A stretch of 64,000 bases of DNA from Neospora caninum Liverpool (GCF_000208865.1 NC_018387.1:1302001-1366000); one strand, 5' to 3'. Shown: positions 36,596-50,071, counted from the stretch's first letter. A program made the numbers and translations. Notes: generated from the letters alone by a model not told the origin.

Positions 36596-38169
36596 CTATG
36601 AGTACTGCAGGTCGGGCGCTCCGATGTACGGCTTGTGCTTCCGGGCTCTTCTGTCTTCGATATAGTTGTATCCTTTCACCATCTTCTCCTGATCCCAAGC
36701 GCATTGTCTCCATTCGTTGAACCACTTCACACACTTTGTCGCAGCGCCTTGAGGATCCTGAAGGGCACGAAAAAACAAAGCCACCAAGAGACCGGGTCAG
36801 TCTGAAAAACGCTCTATATCAGCGTCAAACATCCAAGGCTGAAGGGTTTTGAGATAAACATTAACTCCCTCAGCTAAAAATCTGTTCCTGTAGAGCGGGT
36901 ATCTACGGAAGCCTGCTTTTGGTTTATACGGACCAAAACGTTCCGGTGGCACAGACAGCCTCAAACTTAATACGTTACGCTTTCACTTTGTCTCGCCGCC
37001 AACAGATATATCAACCTGTTTGGTACACCGCAGGAATTATACATCGATTCCTGGCTCGTAGGTACAAGCCATGGCACGTCGCAGGTTACAAAGGCTACAA
37101 GCTTGGATGTTGAGGGGCATTCCTCCCACGATCACAACAGTCTGGTGTGGCGCAAAAGCATTAGGAACTTATGTACAAATAATTTAATACGTATAGATTA
37201 ACATCTAAACAGGCAGCAAGTGTGCGGATACCGTGGAACTCGCGAGACGGGAGATTGTACAGAATACAACCAGAATACACGAATCTCAACTCTTTGCACG
37301 CCCAAGTCCTTCTATGGACCACGCGCCAGTCTACGAACCGTGAAGATATGAAGTTCGTAGTTCTATTTAAATACATGTCTAGCACGGCGATACGTTGCTA
37401 ACACAAATGGGCAAAACACCAAGAACAGGCCCACCGAGAATTCCGCTACGAGATTCAGCGGGATACACACATTTGAACTCTACTCATGAATCACTCTCAA
37501 AATCTAATCACGGACCCCCGCACGCCACTGACTGCGCATGAGTGTCTCCACTAAAAGCATGACGCGCCTGCTTTTGAAGCTGCATTTCATCAGACGGACG
37601 CCGAGACTTACAATGTGTGCCTGCGCAGACTGTAAGCATTTGAATTCTTCGATCATGAGGTATTTGCAGGCATTTTTGGGGTCGTCAGCGTGAACTTTTG
37701 CGGCGAAATCATTGACGGCCAGCCGGATTTCATCTGCTGTCTTTGTCGTCGAATTATACATTTCCGGTGAATAGAGGCCATGATGGTAGGCGAGGAGGCG
37801 CTCCCAATTAGAAGCAAAACGAGGCGCATCGCTGAATCCACCCTCAGGAAAGTTGTCGCTAACCATGTTGGAGTACTGTGTATTAATTCGGTCAGCTTCC
37901 GGGTGTTCATTGGCATGAAACGTGCGAGCATCTGTCGACCATGGATGGCGAACAGCCTCGTGGTTGCGGTTGTCGTAGATTGAAGAGTACATGCGACTTC
38001 CAGTTCGTCTGCTGACAGGAATCGGTTCATTCCCCCATCTATACTTGTTGAAATGTTTGTCTTCATCCATCTGTGGATTCAACGGCACCTTATTCAACAA
38101 TTCGGGAAACGCTTCCGCCCCCAGAATCGAGGCCGCGCCCGAATGCCCCCCGTCTCTCGTGTCCACCAT
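36596..38169 (-). CDS. Twin-CX9C mitochondrial protein, probable ATP synthase or respiratory subunit
   Basis: Two exons, 38169-37612 and 36757-36596, joined in phase 0; 239 residues starting MVDTRDGGHSGAAS. A CX9C helix (CKYLMIEEFKC) ends exon 1 and a second (CVKWFNEWRQC) begins exon 2, so the intron splits a twin-CX9C (CHCH-type) fold. Such proteins are normally imported and oxidised by the Mia40 pathway in the mitochondrial intermembrane space, although T. gondii lacks a clear Mia40 (from memory). The 170-residue N-terminal extension is hydrophilic, rich in Asn, Tyr and His, and not typical of small CHCH proteins. The C-terminus is DRRARKHKPYIGAPDLQYS. From memory, a protein of this kind at this locus was found in the divergent T. 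gondii ATP synthase; I hold that at moderate confidence. NDUFB7-like assembly is the alternative. Confidence 0.82.
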
Positions 38170-41100
38170 CTTGACTGTCTTGGGAAAAAAAGAAAAAGGA
38201 AAAAGCCACTGCTCGACAATACTACTGCAATGCAGCAAAGAGCCGTGGCTGTTTCGTTCCTCCAAAAGAACCAGGAGATTCTCACGAAACCCGTGGATTC
38301 AATCCAGTCGCCTTCTGCGCCTTCTGTCTACCGAGCTCTCCCGCTCGTCTCGACGACAATGAGATGTCTCTGGCCTGGAGAGGCAAACGAAAAAAGTAAG
38401 AAATAAACAATTGGACAGAGGAGAAGGTGTGTATGTTGGAACGAAAACGGACCGGCGAAAAATCGAGCGAAAAACGACGTCCGGAAAATCGTCTCAGTCG
38501 TTGCATGCGATTAGTTCTCTTTCCCTCGTCAGCTGTCCGGTCTCTCCCGACAAATCTACGACCCCAGGGAACAATGAATAACGCACAGGCTGGAAAACAC
38601 GGAAAAAAAAAATGGACGGGTCTTGCTCATCTCCCGGCCGTTCCCTCTCTTGCACTTCCTCTTTCTCTCAGTTCTCTTCGTCTGTTTTTGTGTCACTTTC
38701 TATCTGTCTCCCTCTCAGCGGGTGTCTCTTCTGTCCAGGTGCCGGATGTGTACATGTGAGAAACGCCGCGTGTGATGCACTCTCTTGTTCCACGACGACT
38801 CTTTTCTAGGCACGGCACCTTGTAAGTTGCCCCTCCCCGAAAGGAGCTAGAATGAGGAAAAGCAACTCTCCCACTGCCGCCTGCACCACAGGTTAGGGAA
38901 GTCTAGGGATTCGCGGCGAACGACACTGTTAAATCCTGTCCACTGGATCAGCACTGCTTTTTACGAAGACCACCCGTGTGAAGCCAACAAAACAAGTGCA
39001 TACAGCTCTCGTCTTTGGATGTGCTAGATGGAGGACTTCCCAGGATAGTTCAATCTGGAAGTTGTGTTGACTCCCTTCACGCGGCGTCACGTTAATACCC
39101 GGTACTTGCCACTTTCACCCGATGCAAAATGGAGGCCAAAATGCATGCACAAGGTTTCCCTAATAACCAAAACGAAACATCTAAGGGAAGACGGACTTGC
39201 GCCGTTTTTATTGATGTCAGTCTACCGGCTCTACACTCGCGACAAGAGGTACATAAATGTATCTTGGATGAATGTATCTGAGCGGCTAAATGTCTATCAA
39301 ACGTGCGAATTTTAGATTTTCCATGAAATCTATTTGGAAGAAGAGGCGTGTCTAACGTAGAATCGACAGGCACACAGTGGAAAGAAGCAGAAACTTTAAA
39401 CACTCACAATTCCACTGACTCATTATATGACACTCCTAAAGAAAACTGGGTAGAGGTGAAAACACATACCGGAGAAATAGTTGTGTTTGGTTCTTTCGAG
39501 CTCATCGCTCTAGATTCACATACACAGGCATATATGTGCTCATCTACCAGTCATAGAAGTGTTTACGTGTAACTTATGGCGCGTTAAACAGCTGTCTACA
39601 TTTGGGGAGCAAGACAATTTGTAAGGTCGGATACGTACATATTGATATGTATGTATGATTACATTTATCTTTAGAGAGAAAGCCGCGGAACCGCGAGAGA
39701 ATTCGGTTGTTGGACTTGCGTGTGTGGGCATATATATCTATGTACTTAACAAACAAGTGAAGATGACGGACTTACATCGAATGTGGGGAAACGCGTTTCC
39801 CGTGCTGGCCGCCGTAGAGTTCGCTTGTATGCAGCCACAGGGAATCGTCTGCTTTGCTCTCGTGGAACTCCTATGTATATATACATCCATATACACACAT
39901 AAATGCACGCAGTTGTGTGGAAATGTATAGTTGATCTGATGAAATGTAAAAGTGTGCGGATGCGAGTCTGAAGTGACAGACTACACTCCAGGTCAGCAAC
40001 ATGGAAGGCCAGCAACTAGATGCATTTCTCCGGCGTCTCATCCTCGCTACGTTTGCTTTTTGCTTGTCAGCATGTGGAAACGAAAATCTGCGGCATCTTC
40101 GTAGTATGTCGGTATCGGTGAGCTGAAGGGTTGAACAAGAACGTGGAAATGAAAAGGAGACGATGCCACAAAGACTTGATGTCGAGAAGGGAACTTGCAC
40201 TGGGCTTCATGTCCCGTCTGATGACTGCGCCCAGACTCCCGGAAGAGCCTCATTTCTCCTTCGGAAACTCCACACCTTCCAACAATGAAACTCAGCTTTA
40301 CCAGAGCCTTCGGCTTCTCCCTACCCTCTTGTACATGGGGTGATCGTAGAAAAGCAACAAGATCTGGGTCATCAGCTCTACGCTCCGAAAGAGTAGAACG
40401 AAAGTCTTTTGTTCGAGAATTTTCTGTTCACAACAGTACACTGATGGCGTACGGCGAATCCAGCTATACCTAAAATGGTTTCACTGCATATCCTGCGGGA
40501 GTCGAAGGTAACTCAAAACTGCGTTTCCTTTTGTGTGGAAACATCTACTTCTTCGGAGAACTGTCAGGGAATTTGACAAGCAGCCCTTCAAGGTCGTGCC
40601 GATTTTCTTTCTTCGAAAATGACTCTCTTGAACAATGTAGCCGAGCGACAAAACCACTGTGGTCCGCCTTGAACCATTTGTTATTTGAGGAAGTCAAGCG
40701 ACATTTAACCTACAATGCTTTCTACTTTTTGACATTTGCTGCTTTTACTGCGTCCCCGTTTCCTCTTTCTTAACGGCGGCGGTCCAGCTAGATTTCCTTG
40801 ACTTTATTGAGGAGGGGCTTCAGGAGAAAATGAGGATTTTTGTTTGATCCTTGTCGTTTACGTGAATCGACGAATGGTCAAACTCCTGCTCTCCAGGGTA
40901 GTAACCGCACAAGTAGGATGCAGACCTGTGTGAAAGCATTCTTGGGCGAGGTTGAAAAAAACTCGAAGCCACCTGGGACAAGACATATCTTTTGCTCGGC
41001 TCGAATTCTGTGCCTTCAGTCGCGTGCGTGTGGCGACCGCGCTGTGAAAGAGACAGAAGAGAGACGGGGCGCCGGTATACTGCGTAAAGGGTGTTTTGGC

Positions 41101-41534
41101 GAGACCGTGAACAAGCAGGTGTGGGGACATCGGAGAAAGGGCGAAGGGGGCACAGAGAAGGCGGCGCGAGCGCATGCATGTTTTCCGGTGTAGATACTCG
41201 TCCCCTATATCCCCCGAAAAGACGGTTAGAACGCCGATTCTCTGTGCAAAAACGCCCCACAAAAAACCGCAAAAAATGTGTCTTCTGTGTGCTTGAGGCC
41301 CCGCCGGAGCTCTGCGCGTTCCCTCTCCTTCCTCCTCATGTGAAGTTGCGCCAACCTTCGCCCCCTTTCCGTCTCCGTCAGAAAGAACTGCCCTCAAATT
41401 CTCGCGCTCCTCCCACCGGCGTCGGCGTTCCTCAGTTCACATTCCTCTTGCTCCGCGAAGGAAGGCGCTTTCCCAGCTGTCCTTCCTCTTGTTTTTTTCT
41501 GAAAACTCAGAGGGAGAATTACAGAACAGCCAAA
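38170..41534. promoter_or_regulatory. Divergent intergenic region, CX9C gene and RPS20
   Basis: 3.4 kb between two divergent starts, so it contains both promoters and 5' untranslated regions. The 38620-38730 stretch is strongly pyrimidine-rich on +. Base composition turns visibly GC-rich from about 41.0 kb towards RPS20. No coding exon is supportable: the frames at 40820-41397 (-) are probably shadows of the RPS20 upstream region. Confidence 0.45.
41172..41180 (+). promoter_or_regulatory. GCATGCATG motif upstream of RPS20
   Basis: GCATGC core 355 bp upstream of the RPS20 start codon, embedded in GC-rich promoter-like DNA. A GCATGC element has been reported as over-represented in T. gondii ribosomal protein promoters (the TRP-2 motif, from memory), which supports a functional site here. 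Confidence 0.55.
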
Positions 41535-43038
41535 ATGAGCAAGCTCGTGAAGGGCGGGTTGGAGGGCGAGGAGCAGCGGCTCCATCGCATTCGCATCACT
41601 TTGACGTCGAAGGATCTGCGATCGATTGAGCGAGGTGAGGAAAGGGGAAACGCCTGGCAACGCATCTTTCGTTTAAAAAGCAACCACGATTTTTCGGCCT
41701 TCTTCCCGCATAGTTACCCCGTTCCCGCGGGTGACAAACTCTTCGAGTCAATCGAGGGGAAAATCGGGGCCCTCACCGCCCCAGCCACACAGGGCTTCTC
41801 ATCTGGTCCGTTTTCTACCCGTGAAATCAAAATGCTTTCAAACTCCTCGTGAAACCTGCGAGATGTGCATCTCCATTTTCGGCGCAACCGGCCACGTTCA
41901 TGCCTAAACTATTCACATTCGCCTGTACATTTATTTTGCCGTGCTCAACCAGGAGAGAGGGGCGACGCGGAGCCGTGCATGTGCGAGGCTTCCTAATTTC
42001 TTTTCTGTTTTGAGGCGACACGCGAGGGACTGTACCTGCAGATGAACGCTAAATCAAGAGTTTATATTTTTTGTCGCCTCACAAAATACGGCGGGGAATC
42101 AGAGCAGATTTCCCCCCTTCTCTGTTTTCCAGGCCTGAGATCGACCTGTTTGCTGCGGGGGCCTCCTACAAACACGGATAGCTGCTAGATTCCTGGGATT
42201 CCTGTACTTTCCTCGCTTTGCTCTGGCCGTCGCGTCTCTGTCCGTTTTCTCTCTGTTCGTGTAACTGCAACTGGACACTTTTGTATGTAGGTGTGTGTGT
42301 GTGTGGGCGACTCCTGCTTGTGTGGAGCGCGTATGCGTGAACGGTCTGTGAAAAGAGGCTCGCGGCTTATACATTGTCTCTTCTCCTAGGGATCTCTCGT
42401 TTCTCAGTTTCGATAGAGGCTTCCACAGCGTTCCGTCGCGAAAGGATGTTTTGCAATGTTGTTCTTCTCTTCAGTGTGCACCGAGCTCATCAACGGCGCG
42501 AAGGAGAAGAACCTCCAGGTTGCCGGCCCCGTGCGTCTCCCAGTTAAGACCCTCCGCATCACCACCAGGAAATCCCCCTGCGGTGAAGGTGAGCTTCAAA
42601 AAGGTCCAAAGAGCCTTCCGTTTCTTTCCAGCGAACCGTAGGCAACCATGCGTTACGGGATACTGCAGCGAACGGCGTGTGTCCGCTTTCATACGCGTCT
42701 GTGTATATTCACGTGCACAGGTGAATCTCTGCATAAATATGTGCGTACGCATGCATGGTGCTGCATAGGCGTGTACGTGAGTTTGAGTAGTCCGCATTCC
42801 GAGGTGTCGTGCGTGTGTACAGAGGGTTGTCCCTCCAAGGACTTTCTCGTGAAGTGTATAGGGGGGTGCGCACTCGAGTCGCCTGTTGCTTTCAGGTACC
42901 AACACCTGGGATCGCTTCGAGCTGCGCATCTACAAGCGCCTGATCGACTTGCACTCGCCCAGCGACGTTGTGAAGCAGATCACCTCCATCAACATCGACC
43001 CCGGTGTAGAGGTTGAGGTCACGATCATCGACATGTAA
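41535..43038 (+). CDS. RPS20: 40S ribosomal protein S20 (uS10)
   Basis: Component of the small ribosomal subunit head. Exons 41535-41634, 42475-42588 and 42896-43038, all phase-1 GT-AG joins, give 118 residues, the usual length. Diagnostic stretches are [16 protein letters not shown], the central [38 protein letters not shown], the [18 protein letters not shown] helix-strand, and the C-terminal [15 protein letters not shown]. The start codon (AAAATGAGC) is the only in-frame candidate at the first exon and follows a long pyrimidine-rich leader. Intron 2 contains another GCATGC (about 42750). Confidence 0.98.
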
Positions 43039-46000
43039 ACGGGGCGTGGACAGGAGGCCGCAGAGATTCACGTGCGCGTTTCCAGAGGAGAAAGGCGGAG
43101 AAGGTAAAGTTCTCAGTCGCCCGGGAGACTCGAAGGAGCTTCTGTGGCGCTGGTGGACGTTCTGTTTTCTCCACAAGACGAAACGCGAGACCGGAAAAAC
43201 GACTGGGAGGAAGAAGGCAGAGACCCGTGTGTTGATCTCCCAGCGGCAGCGGAGTTGTGGAGAGAGAACCGTGGCGTTTCTGTTGCGTACAGGAAGAGTG
43301 CGGGAAGTTACCTTCTACTTGTTCTGCCTCGCAGTCTCTTTCTTGTCCTTATCAACAAGAAAACTGCGTCAATCAGTCATCGATAGAACGAGTGTGATGC
43401 ACTCTCCTCTGTTCCCTCGTTTTTTCCTGGTCGAAAATGGTACACGATTCGACGCAAGCCCTCCACACGTTCTGAGGCGACTGCATGAGCCGTCTTCCTT
43501 CTGAAGGCACCCTCGCTATGTGAGGGCTTCTTCGCCTTGCCGCCACACACGCGTTCGTGTGTACACTGGCGTATTCCACCCCCGTGGCACGATGCTGGAC
43601 GCAGCGCATACACTTGACGTATTTCTGCGTACATGCACGCAGAACCAGACGTGTATTTGGATGTCCTCGCTCTCAACCCATATCTGCGGCACAGAAGAGC
43701 TCGAGGTTCAGATTTACTTACGCCTATAGGGAGTCGCGCTAGTCTAATTACGCTTCCCAAATCACACGGTTATCTAGGTCTAGAGCGTAGATTACATGTT
43801 TGACTCGTTCACTGCGTTGCCGATTCCTAGTCGAACGGCCCACAGAAGCGAAGCGGTCGCTTACGAAGGAGCGTGAATGCGGGCTGCAGAAATTCTTTGC
43901 CGGAGAAGCAGTGAACGCTACGACCCGGAACCCGACGCCGATGGCTGTTGCCTCTGAGTCACGCTATTCTGTTCCTTCTCTTCTCTTCAACGCCTCTAGC
44001 TCCAGAAAGAGACCCACTCTCTCAGTATGACTGTGTGTGGTTCGAATGGCCGTGATCTTTCGAGAAATGCTCGCGTTCGCTTCTTCATACTCAGCCACGT
44101 GATTTGTCTGCTGTTTGACAACGCCCTTCCCCATACAGGATTAGAAAAACATGCCATCCTCGAAATGTGTGTGTGTGTTGAGTGCACGGGAGTCTGCACG
44201 GGCCTGGAATGCGATTGCCTGAACGAAAGCCCTTTGTGCAGCTATCCTCTCCACTCTGTATTCGGTTTTCTGTCTCTCTTGCATTTTACGTGAATATGCA
44301 CCACGTTGACGCAGTAAGTGGACTGGTCAGAGCACTCGTGTTGCCGTTTCAGACCGCATTTCTTTGCACTCTTTCTTTCGCGCGAATTGTTTCGCAGGAT
44401 CTTGTTTCCTTCTCTGTGCTTGTTTGCGGTTCGTCTTCACCCGGCATGATCCTGGTCGGGCTGCTGGCAGGCACCAACTGCTTTGCTGACCCGGCTGCCG
44501 AAGTCTTTTCCCGTCCGGTGGCCTTCGAGGGTCCTCTATCTTTTCATATCCCTTTTCTTGTCTAGCTTCATCATGCGCCGCTGTGCGAGGATCATTAGCG
44601 TGGCGCCTCGTACCTTTTCTCCGGTAGCGCGTCGAGGGGACGGTGCTCTTGAATGTGGTTTTAGAGGTCCTACTCTTTCGTCCTAGTGTGACCAATTACT
44701 CGTCCCGCTTTCTCTTTACCGGACTGTTTGCAGACTCTCACCAGCAGCGCGGGATTCTTTTTTCCCTCGTTTGCCCCTTTCCGCGTCTTGCTTCGTTGTC
44801 CCGTTATTTTTCGGAATGCTGAGACTCTCACTTAACTAGCTCACAGCTCTCTTGTCGCCCTGGCAACCATGGATTCCGCGTCTCTCGTGCAGGCCAAAGC
44901 TCGGGCTTGAAACAAGCGAAAAAACGACTTCGCTCCGGTGCGCCTTTTGTGTGAGGCACGTCTGAACGAAGGCTAACTGCTTCACCCCTGCGTTCCTGTC
45001 GCTGTCTCTGTGTACCGAAGCTTTCTCGTGTTTGCAAAGCAGCGTGAGCTCTGCCCGCGTCGAGCCTAAACGCGGCTGCGCTGCGACCTTGGAAAGAAAG
45101 AAGAAAGAAGCCCACGGAAGTCTGTAGACGGAAATGCAGCTTTCCCGGCATCGAGGTTCTGCGCTACGGAGACGCGGAGTCTGAGGCCGGTGGAACGTGG
45201 CGTGAAGGGCGACTGACGAGGAGACACGCCCGGAAACCAGCACGTCGAGAGACAAGAAGAGAGACAAGAAGAGAGACAAGAGACAGCCGGACGAGGTCGC
45301 GCGGGGTGAGGGGCCCATTCGCGTGTGTCAGTCCCAGCTGCAGGTGGGGGCGGAGTGGTTTGTGTAGCCGTCAGACCTTTTGGGTTTGCCGCCAAGAATT
45401 TTCGGACACGGCGGGAAGAGTGCCCAGCCGACGGGAGGCACGAAGGAAGATGCGTTTTGCTTCTCGCAGGGAGACAAAACCCTTTGTCTCGACGTGAATC
45501 GAGATCCCAACAGGAAATCGCGCGTCCCCCGGCTTTTCTGGACGCACGTTGCCTCATCTCGTGCCGGCGCTCTCTCTGTGTCGAACCTCTCGCCGGGTGT
45601 TCAGGCGCCTGAGGGTACGGTCACGCGACGGGACAAGGGGTCTCCCGTCCAGGCTCTAGTCCCGATTCGCTTGGAGCTGCGGTATATTGTAGAGAAGTGC
45701 CGAAAGGAAAACGGTTGAAGACAGTGTCTGCTGCCAAAGGAAACGAATCAAGATAGACTCTTTCCGACACGGATCCGCACAGCTGTACAGACAGTCCAAG
45801 TTGCCGCAGCTTGTTGCTGCAGAAGCGATCTATCGCCAGTTTTTTGCGAGCGCGTTTGCAGGGGGCAAAGGCTTCAAGGAGGCTGTCGTGACCTTGTTCG
45901 TGGATCTTTTTCTTTCTCTGTTGCCCCGCGCTTCATGTGTCCGCCTCTGTGAGTGCAGAGGGAAGAGCACCGCGGACTTTTTTTCCCGAGAAACCGCCAA

Positions 46001-46602
46001 AGTGATTTATTCCCCTTTCCGGTGCGTCCATTTGTGCTCTTTCCGTCGGCCCTTCCGCCGCGCTCTGTTTCCACTCTTGCCCGACACAGCGTGCACTCTC
46101 GCGACACCGTCCACTTCGTCGTTTTTTCGTCCTCTTTCCCCCTTGTTTCGCGTTTCGATCCCTTCAACGATGCCACCGAAGGAGATGGGAAAAGTGCGTG
46201 TTTCCGGACGAAAACTCCGGCCAAATAACCGCTTCGCCATTTCGTCCGACTTTCAAGCGTGTGGGGGGTCCGGCCGAAAGTCCTTCCAAATCGGTTTATT
46301 TGAGTACATCCTTGCGTATCCATTCATAGATACCCGAAATCATGTGTAACTCTGTATCTGATTGCTTCATTCCGTAGCTAAAGGTCGCCCAAGCTCCGTC
46401 GCAAAGTCTCACCTGACGCGGGTTTCCTCCTTGCCGCCCTGTTGTCTCCACTCCCGACCGTCCTTCTCGTGTCTCGTCTTCCGCATCGTCCTCCGTCTCC
46501 ACGCGCCTTCCGCGCGACTCATGCGCATGCTCGTCCAACCTCCCAAACATTCTCTTCTCGGCGCGCTCGAATTTGCCGGAACTCCGCCCGCGGCGCCGAA
46601 CG
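43039..46602 (+). promoter_or_regulatory. Intergenic; upstream region of the giant gene
   Basis: 3.6 kb between the RPS20 stop and the start of the giant gene, expected to contain the RPS20 3' untranslated region and the giant gene's promoter and leader. A short purine-rich tandem repeat lies at 45247-45285. Several open frames exist on both strands (for example 45066-45557, -), but they are Arg/Ser/Pro-rich shadows of GC-rich DNA with no motif or splice support. Confidence 0.4.
45247..45285. repeat. Purine-rich 12-bp tandem repeat
   Basis: About three copies of AAGAGAGACAAG in tandem, about 1.3 kb upstream of the giant gene. Confidence 0.8.
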
Positions 46603-49600
46603 ATGTCGCCTCTCGCGGCTGTGGCCGCTGTGGCGGCGAGGCACCGTGAAGGCCCTCCACCGGAAACGCCTGTGCAGAAGATGAGCGATGCCGCTGGACA
46701 GACGTGTGCAAGACGGAGCGGGGTGGGTTGGTGCGGACGTCTTCGTCGATTTTCGTCTCCCCTTCTGGGTTCTGCTATCATTCTCTTCCTCCTGTCTGGC
46801 TTCTTGTCCAACCCTGGAGGCAGCACGCGGGAGGCTGAGCGCAGAACCGCGACGCCGTTGCCTCTTCTCTCCGGCGCGAGTGCGTTGCCTTGGCCTCCCT
46901 TGTCGGTATGGCCTTCGGCTTCTCCTGGGACGTCGAGGAACGGCGACGAAGAGCTGGACAAGGTGCGCTCCACTGTGTCCTCCTGGTGGTCTGTGGTTAC
47001 GCAGGCAGCGACCGGGGAAAAGCCGACAGAAGCAGTGGAATCGCTTGAGACAGAACGGCGCGTCTCCGAGGTGCCTCCCACGCCTGCTGGGTTCTACTTC
47101 TTCCCTGATTCTGGAGACAAAACGGGGAAAATCAATTGCAGCGTAGAACCCGCCAACTTCCCAGCGGACGCAAGGGACTTCGTCGTGCAGTGCCCCTCCA
47201 GTGTTCAGACCGCTAGTCTCCTGCTTCTCACCAAAAAGGAGAACAGAAAGTTCAGGATCCCTGGTGAGGCATGCCTGCGCTTCTCCAGGACAAGGGACCA
47301 GCCGGCACATGAGCAGAAAACCGTGCTCTCTTTGCGTGTGCTCTCTCCTGTTTACGCTCATCGGGTACACTCGATCCCACTGCTTCCTCAGGCCCTCCTT
47401 ACCCTGTGCTTCTCCACTTCTTTTGCGCGTCCGTTTCCCCTTTCGCTTTTTCTTCTGTCTCCATTCCTATGCCTGGGTTGTACCCTCACGACACCCGCGT
47501 CTATGATCTCCCCCTCCCGTTGCGCTTCCGTCTCTCTCGCGTGCTTTCCATTGCTCTGCACGCTTCGCAATCATATGCTTTGTTCGTTCTCCTTAACTTT
47601 TCAGGCTCGTCGATGTCGACGTCAACCATGCCTCTCCACTTCGCGGCTGCCGCCGAGGACGCCCGCGAGGTGTCTTTAGAGATCTGCGACGAGGACGCAG
47701 ACGCGACTCTGTCTCTCACTTCGCTGAGCATCCCGGTGTCCTCTCTTTTCTCTCTGTTTTCGGTTTTCGGCCCGTCCAACACCTCAATGTCCTCGAAGGC
47801 GCGCGCGGAGTCGCTGACGCCGTTCCTGGCCCCGCCGAGCCCCATTGCAGCCGCTGCCGACTGCCGCCGGGTGTCGATTTTTCCGGTTCATCTTCCGGGG
47901 CAGGGCCTTGCGGTCCCTCGACTCGCCCAGTTGGCTGTTTCCCGCGGAGTTCCAGGCGTTCCGTCTCTTCAGCCGCCGTTCAACTCGGAAATTCTCGAGT
48001 ACCACGCGACTTTGCCTGAAGCTCAGTCCGTGACGGTGGCGGCTGTTGCCGCTCCAGGGTTCTTTTTAACGGCCGCTGAGGAAGGCGGAAGCGTTCCGGC
48101 GCGGGATGATGCGAAGGCGACGGACCCGCTCGCGCTCTCAGCTCAGGAACGCAAGTCCTCACTGCTCCACAAAGTAACGTGCGGCGAACCTGGAACGGCC
48201 ATTCAGTTGGTTTTGTCCGTGTTCTCGTCCGTTTCCGGCAGCGCACGCTTGTGTAGTGGCAACGCCAAGTGCGTGCTGAACGACCTGGTGCAGAAAACGC
48301 TAAATGGGATGAAACTGTTCGGCAACAGCTCCGACCCGGTCCACTACCGGGTGTACATACACTGTGTGGCGCCACACGCAGGGCGAGCTGCTCTCGCGGG
48401 GATCCAGCCGACGCGCGGTCAGCTACTTCCACGGGTTTTCTCGCCGGAGAAGCATCTCTACTATTTGCGCCTGCCTGCAGGCGCCAACGGAGATAATGTA
48501 ACCTTCCGGGCCGCCGACACCCAGACAGAAATCGTGGTGGGCGAAGCAGGCCGCAAAAGGAGCACAGGCGTTGCCAAGAATGTTCCGCTGTGGCTGCCGC
48601 CCAATGAGGAATCACGTGTCGTGCCGATTCGTAGCTTCGTGAAAAAAAGTGGAGGACGAGGCGAAGAAGACGGGGAAATGTATTTTGTTATTCTCGTTAG
48701 GGCAACAGAAGGCCAAGCTAGTGCCGCTGACGGCATCCAGCCGCTCCTGAAGAACCTCAACCTTCTTGGAGCCACTCTGAACCCCCCCTTCGACTCAAAT
48801 GTGTACGTCTTGTTTCCCTTTGCAATTTGCTCCAGTAGCATCCTCATAACGTTCCTCACCTTGGAGGCTCTCGTTTACTCATATGTCTCTCCTTTTTTGT
48901 TTATCGGTCTCTCCCTAGCTCGCTCTTCAGTCACTTGCTTCTGGCCTCGCCGTTTATAAAAGCATGCATGAACGTGAATGTGCTTGTGCCTGCATACACT
49001 ACCATCTGTAGAGCTACCCCAGCTACAGACCTAGTCTTTTGGGGCCCTTCCGTCTGCGTACACATAATGTCGATTTACTCATGCGCGACCTGCCTGTCCC
49101 TGTCTGGACAAAAAAATTTTGTATATATATATACTGCGTGACTGTGCTTTTTTCAGGTTCCACTTCTCTGCACAAGTGCCTGTGGATCGCAAGTTCGTCG
49201 GCCTTCAACTGGGAGAGGCAGTGCCAGGCTCTCATATCCACGTCGATGGTGAGGAAGAAAAGGCAGCGTTAAGCATATACGTATGCAAGAAGAGAAGCGT
49301 CCAAGGTGGCAAAATATAGGGAAGAAGTTCTGTCCTGGTGGTTTGCCTTCTGGGTCCTTGCCTCACGCCAACAGCCAGAAATCCCTTCGCCTTCCGTTTG
49401 ACGACTTTTGCTGGGCTTCGTGGTTTCCTCTGATTTGCGTTTGGTCTCTTTGCTTTGTGTTTGTTGCCTCTGCGTCGCGGCTTCCTGTCGCTTCTCGCGA
49501 TCATTTTGTTCATGTTGGATCCAAGTTCCATTGGGTTAGCAGAGCACGTCGGAGAAACAGGTCAGATATTTTACTGGGCGTCCTAATCCTCGGGTTGTTT

Positions 49601-50071
49601 CAGCACCTCTTCGCCTCCGTCTTCCGGTGGCGACCAACCGCGTCTTGGACCCTTGCTCACGCCCTTTTCTTGCGTCTTCTCTCTTCCCGCGCGCGCGGGC
49701 TCTTCTTCTTCCAGGCAACCTCTTTCTCCCTCGGCACCAGACAGCCTTCTACCGCCTGGGGCCCGGTGACACCAGGCGCATCTCGATTGTCTTGTCCTCT
49801 CCGGACAGTGAGACTTCTTTCCCCAGTGAAACAGACGGCGCGGCTTTGGGCGTCGCCCAGAACGGCGCCTCCGAGAAACAGAGCAAACGCGAAGTTGTCT
49901 ACACCATCGAGGTTACGCGACCTACGGCCTGGTTCAGTGGCGCTTCGCTGGTTCCAGCGCTGGCGGACGCAGCTTGCTGGGGCTCCGGCATCGTCCACGC
50001 CTTCGCGGGAGCTGGGTGGCTAGCCATCGCCAAGACACTCAACTTCGTTGCCATCACCGCAGCCATTCCAG
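46603..50071 (+). other. N-terminal signal anchor and cadherin-like segments of the giant protein
   Basis: Exons 1-4, residues about 1-769. A hydrophobic anchor (LLGSAIILFLLSGFL) lies near residue 60. Two stretches match the look of the cadherin-like beta-sandwich family: PPFNSEILEYHATLPEAQSV in exon 2, and a longer one from LKNLNLLGATLNPPFDSN through the exon 3 strand HIHVDG and the exon 4 block RISIVLSSPD, closing with VVYTIEVTRP near residue 735. Exon borders fall inside this second domain. The family match is by eye and could be confirmed with a profile search. Confidence 0.55.

Noticed and set aside
44030..44060. tRNA-like GGTTCGAAT box
   Set aside because: No A box, anticodon arm or acceptor stem could be paired around it.
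44828..45557. Overlapping - strand frames upstream of the giant gene
   Set aside because: Low-complexity Ser/Arg/Cys reading of the purine-rich tandem repeat and its surroundings; no recognisable protein.
46519..47370. Open frame on - (283 codons) opposite exon 1 of the giant gene
   Set aside because: Arg-rich composition is typical of an antisense shadow of GC-rich coding DNA; no splice or motif support.
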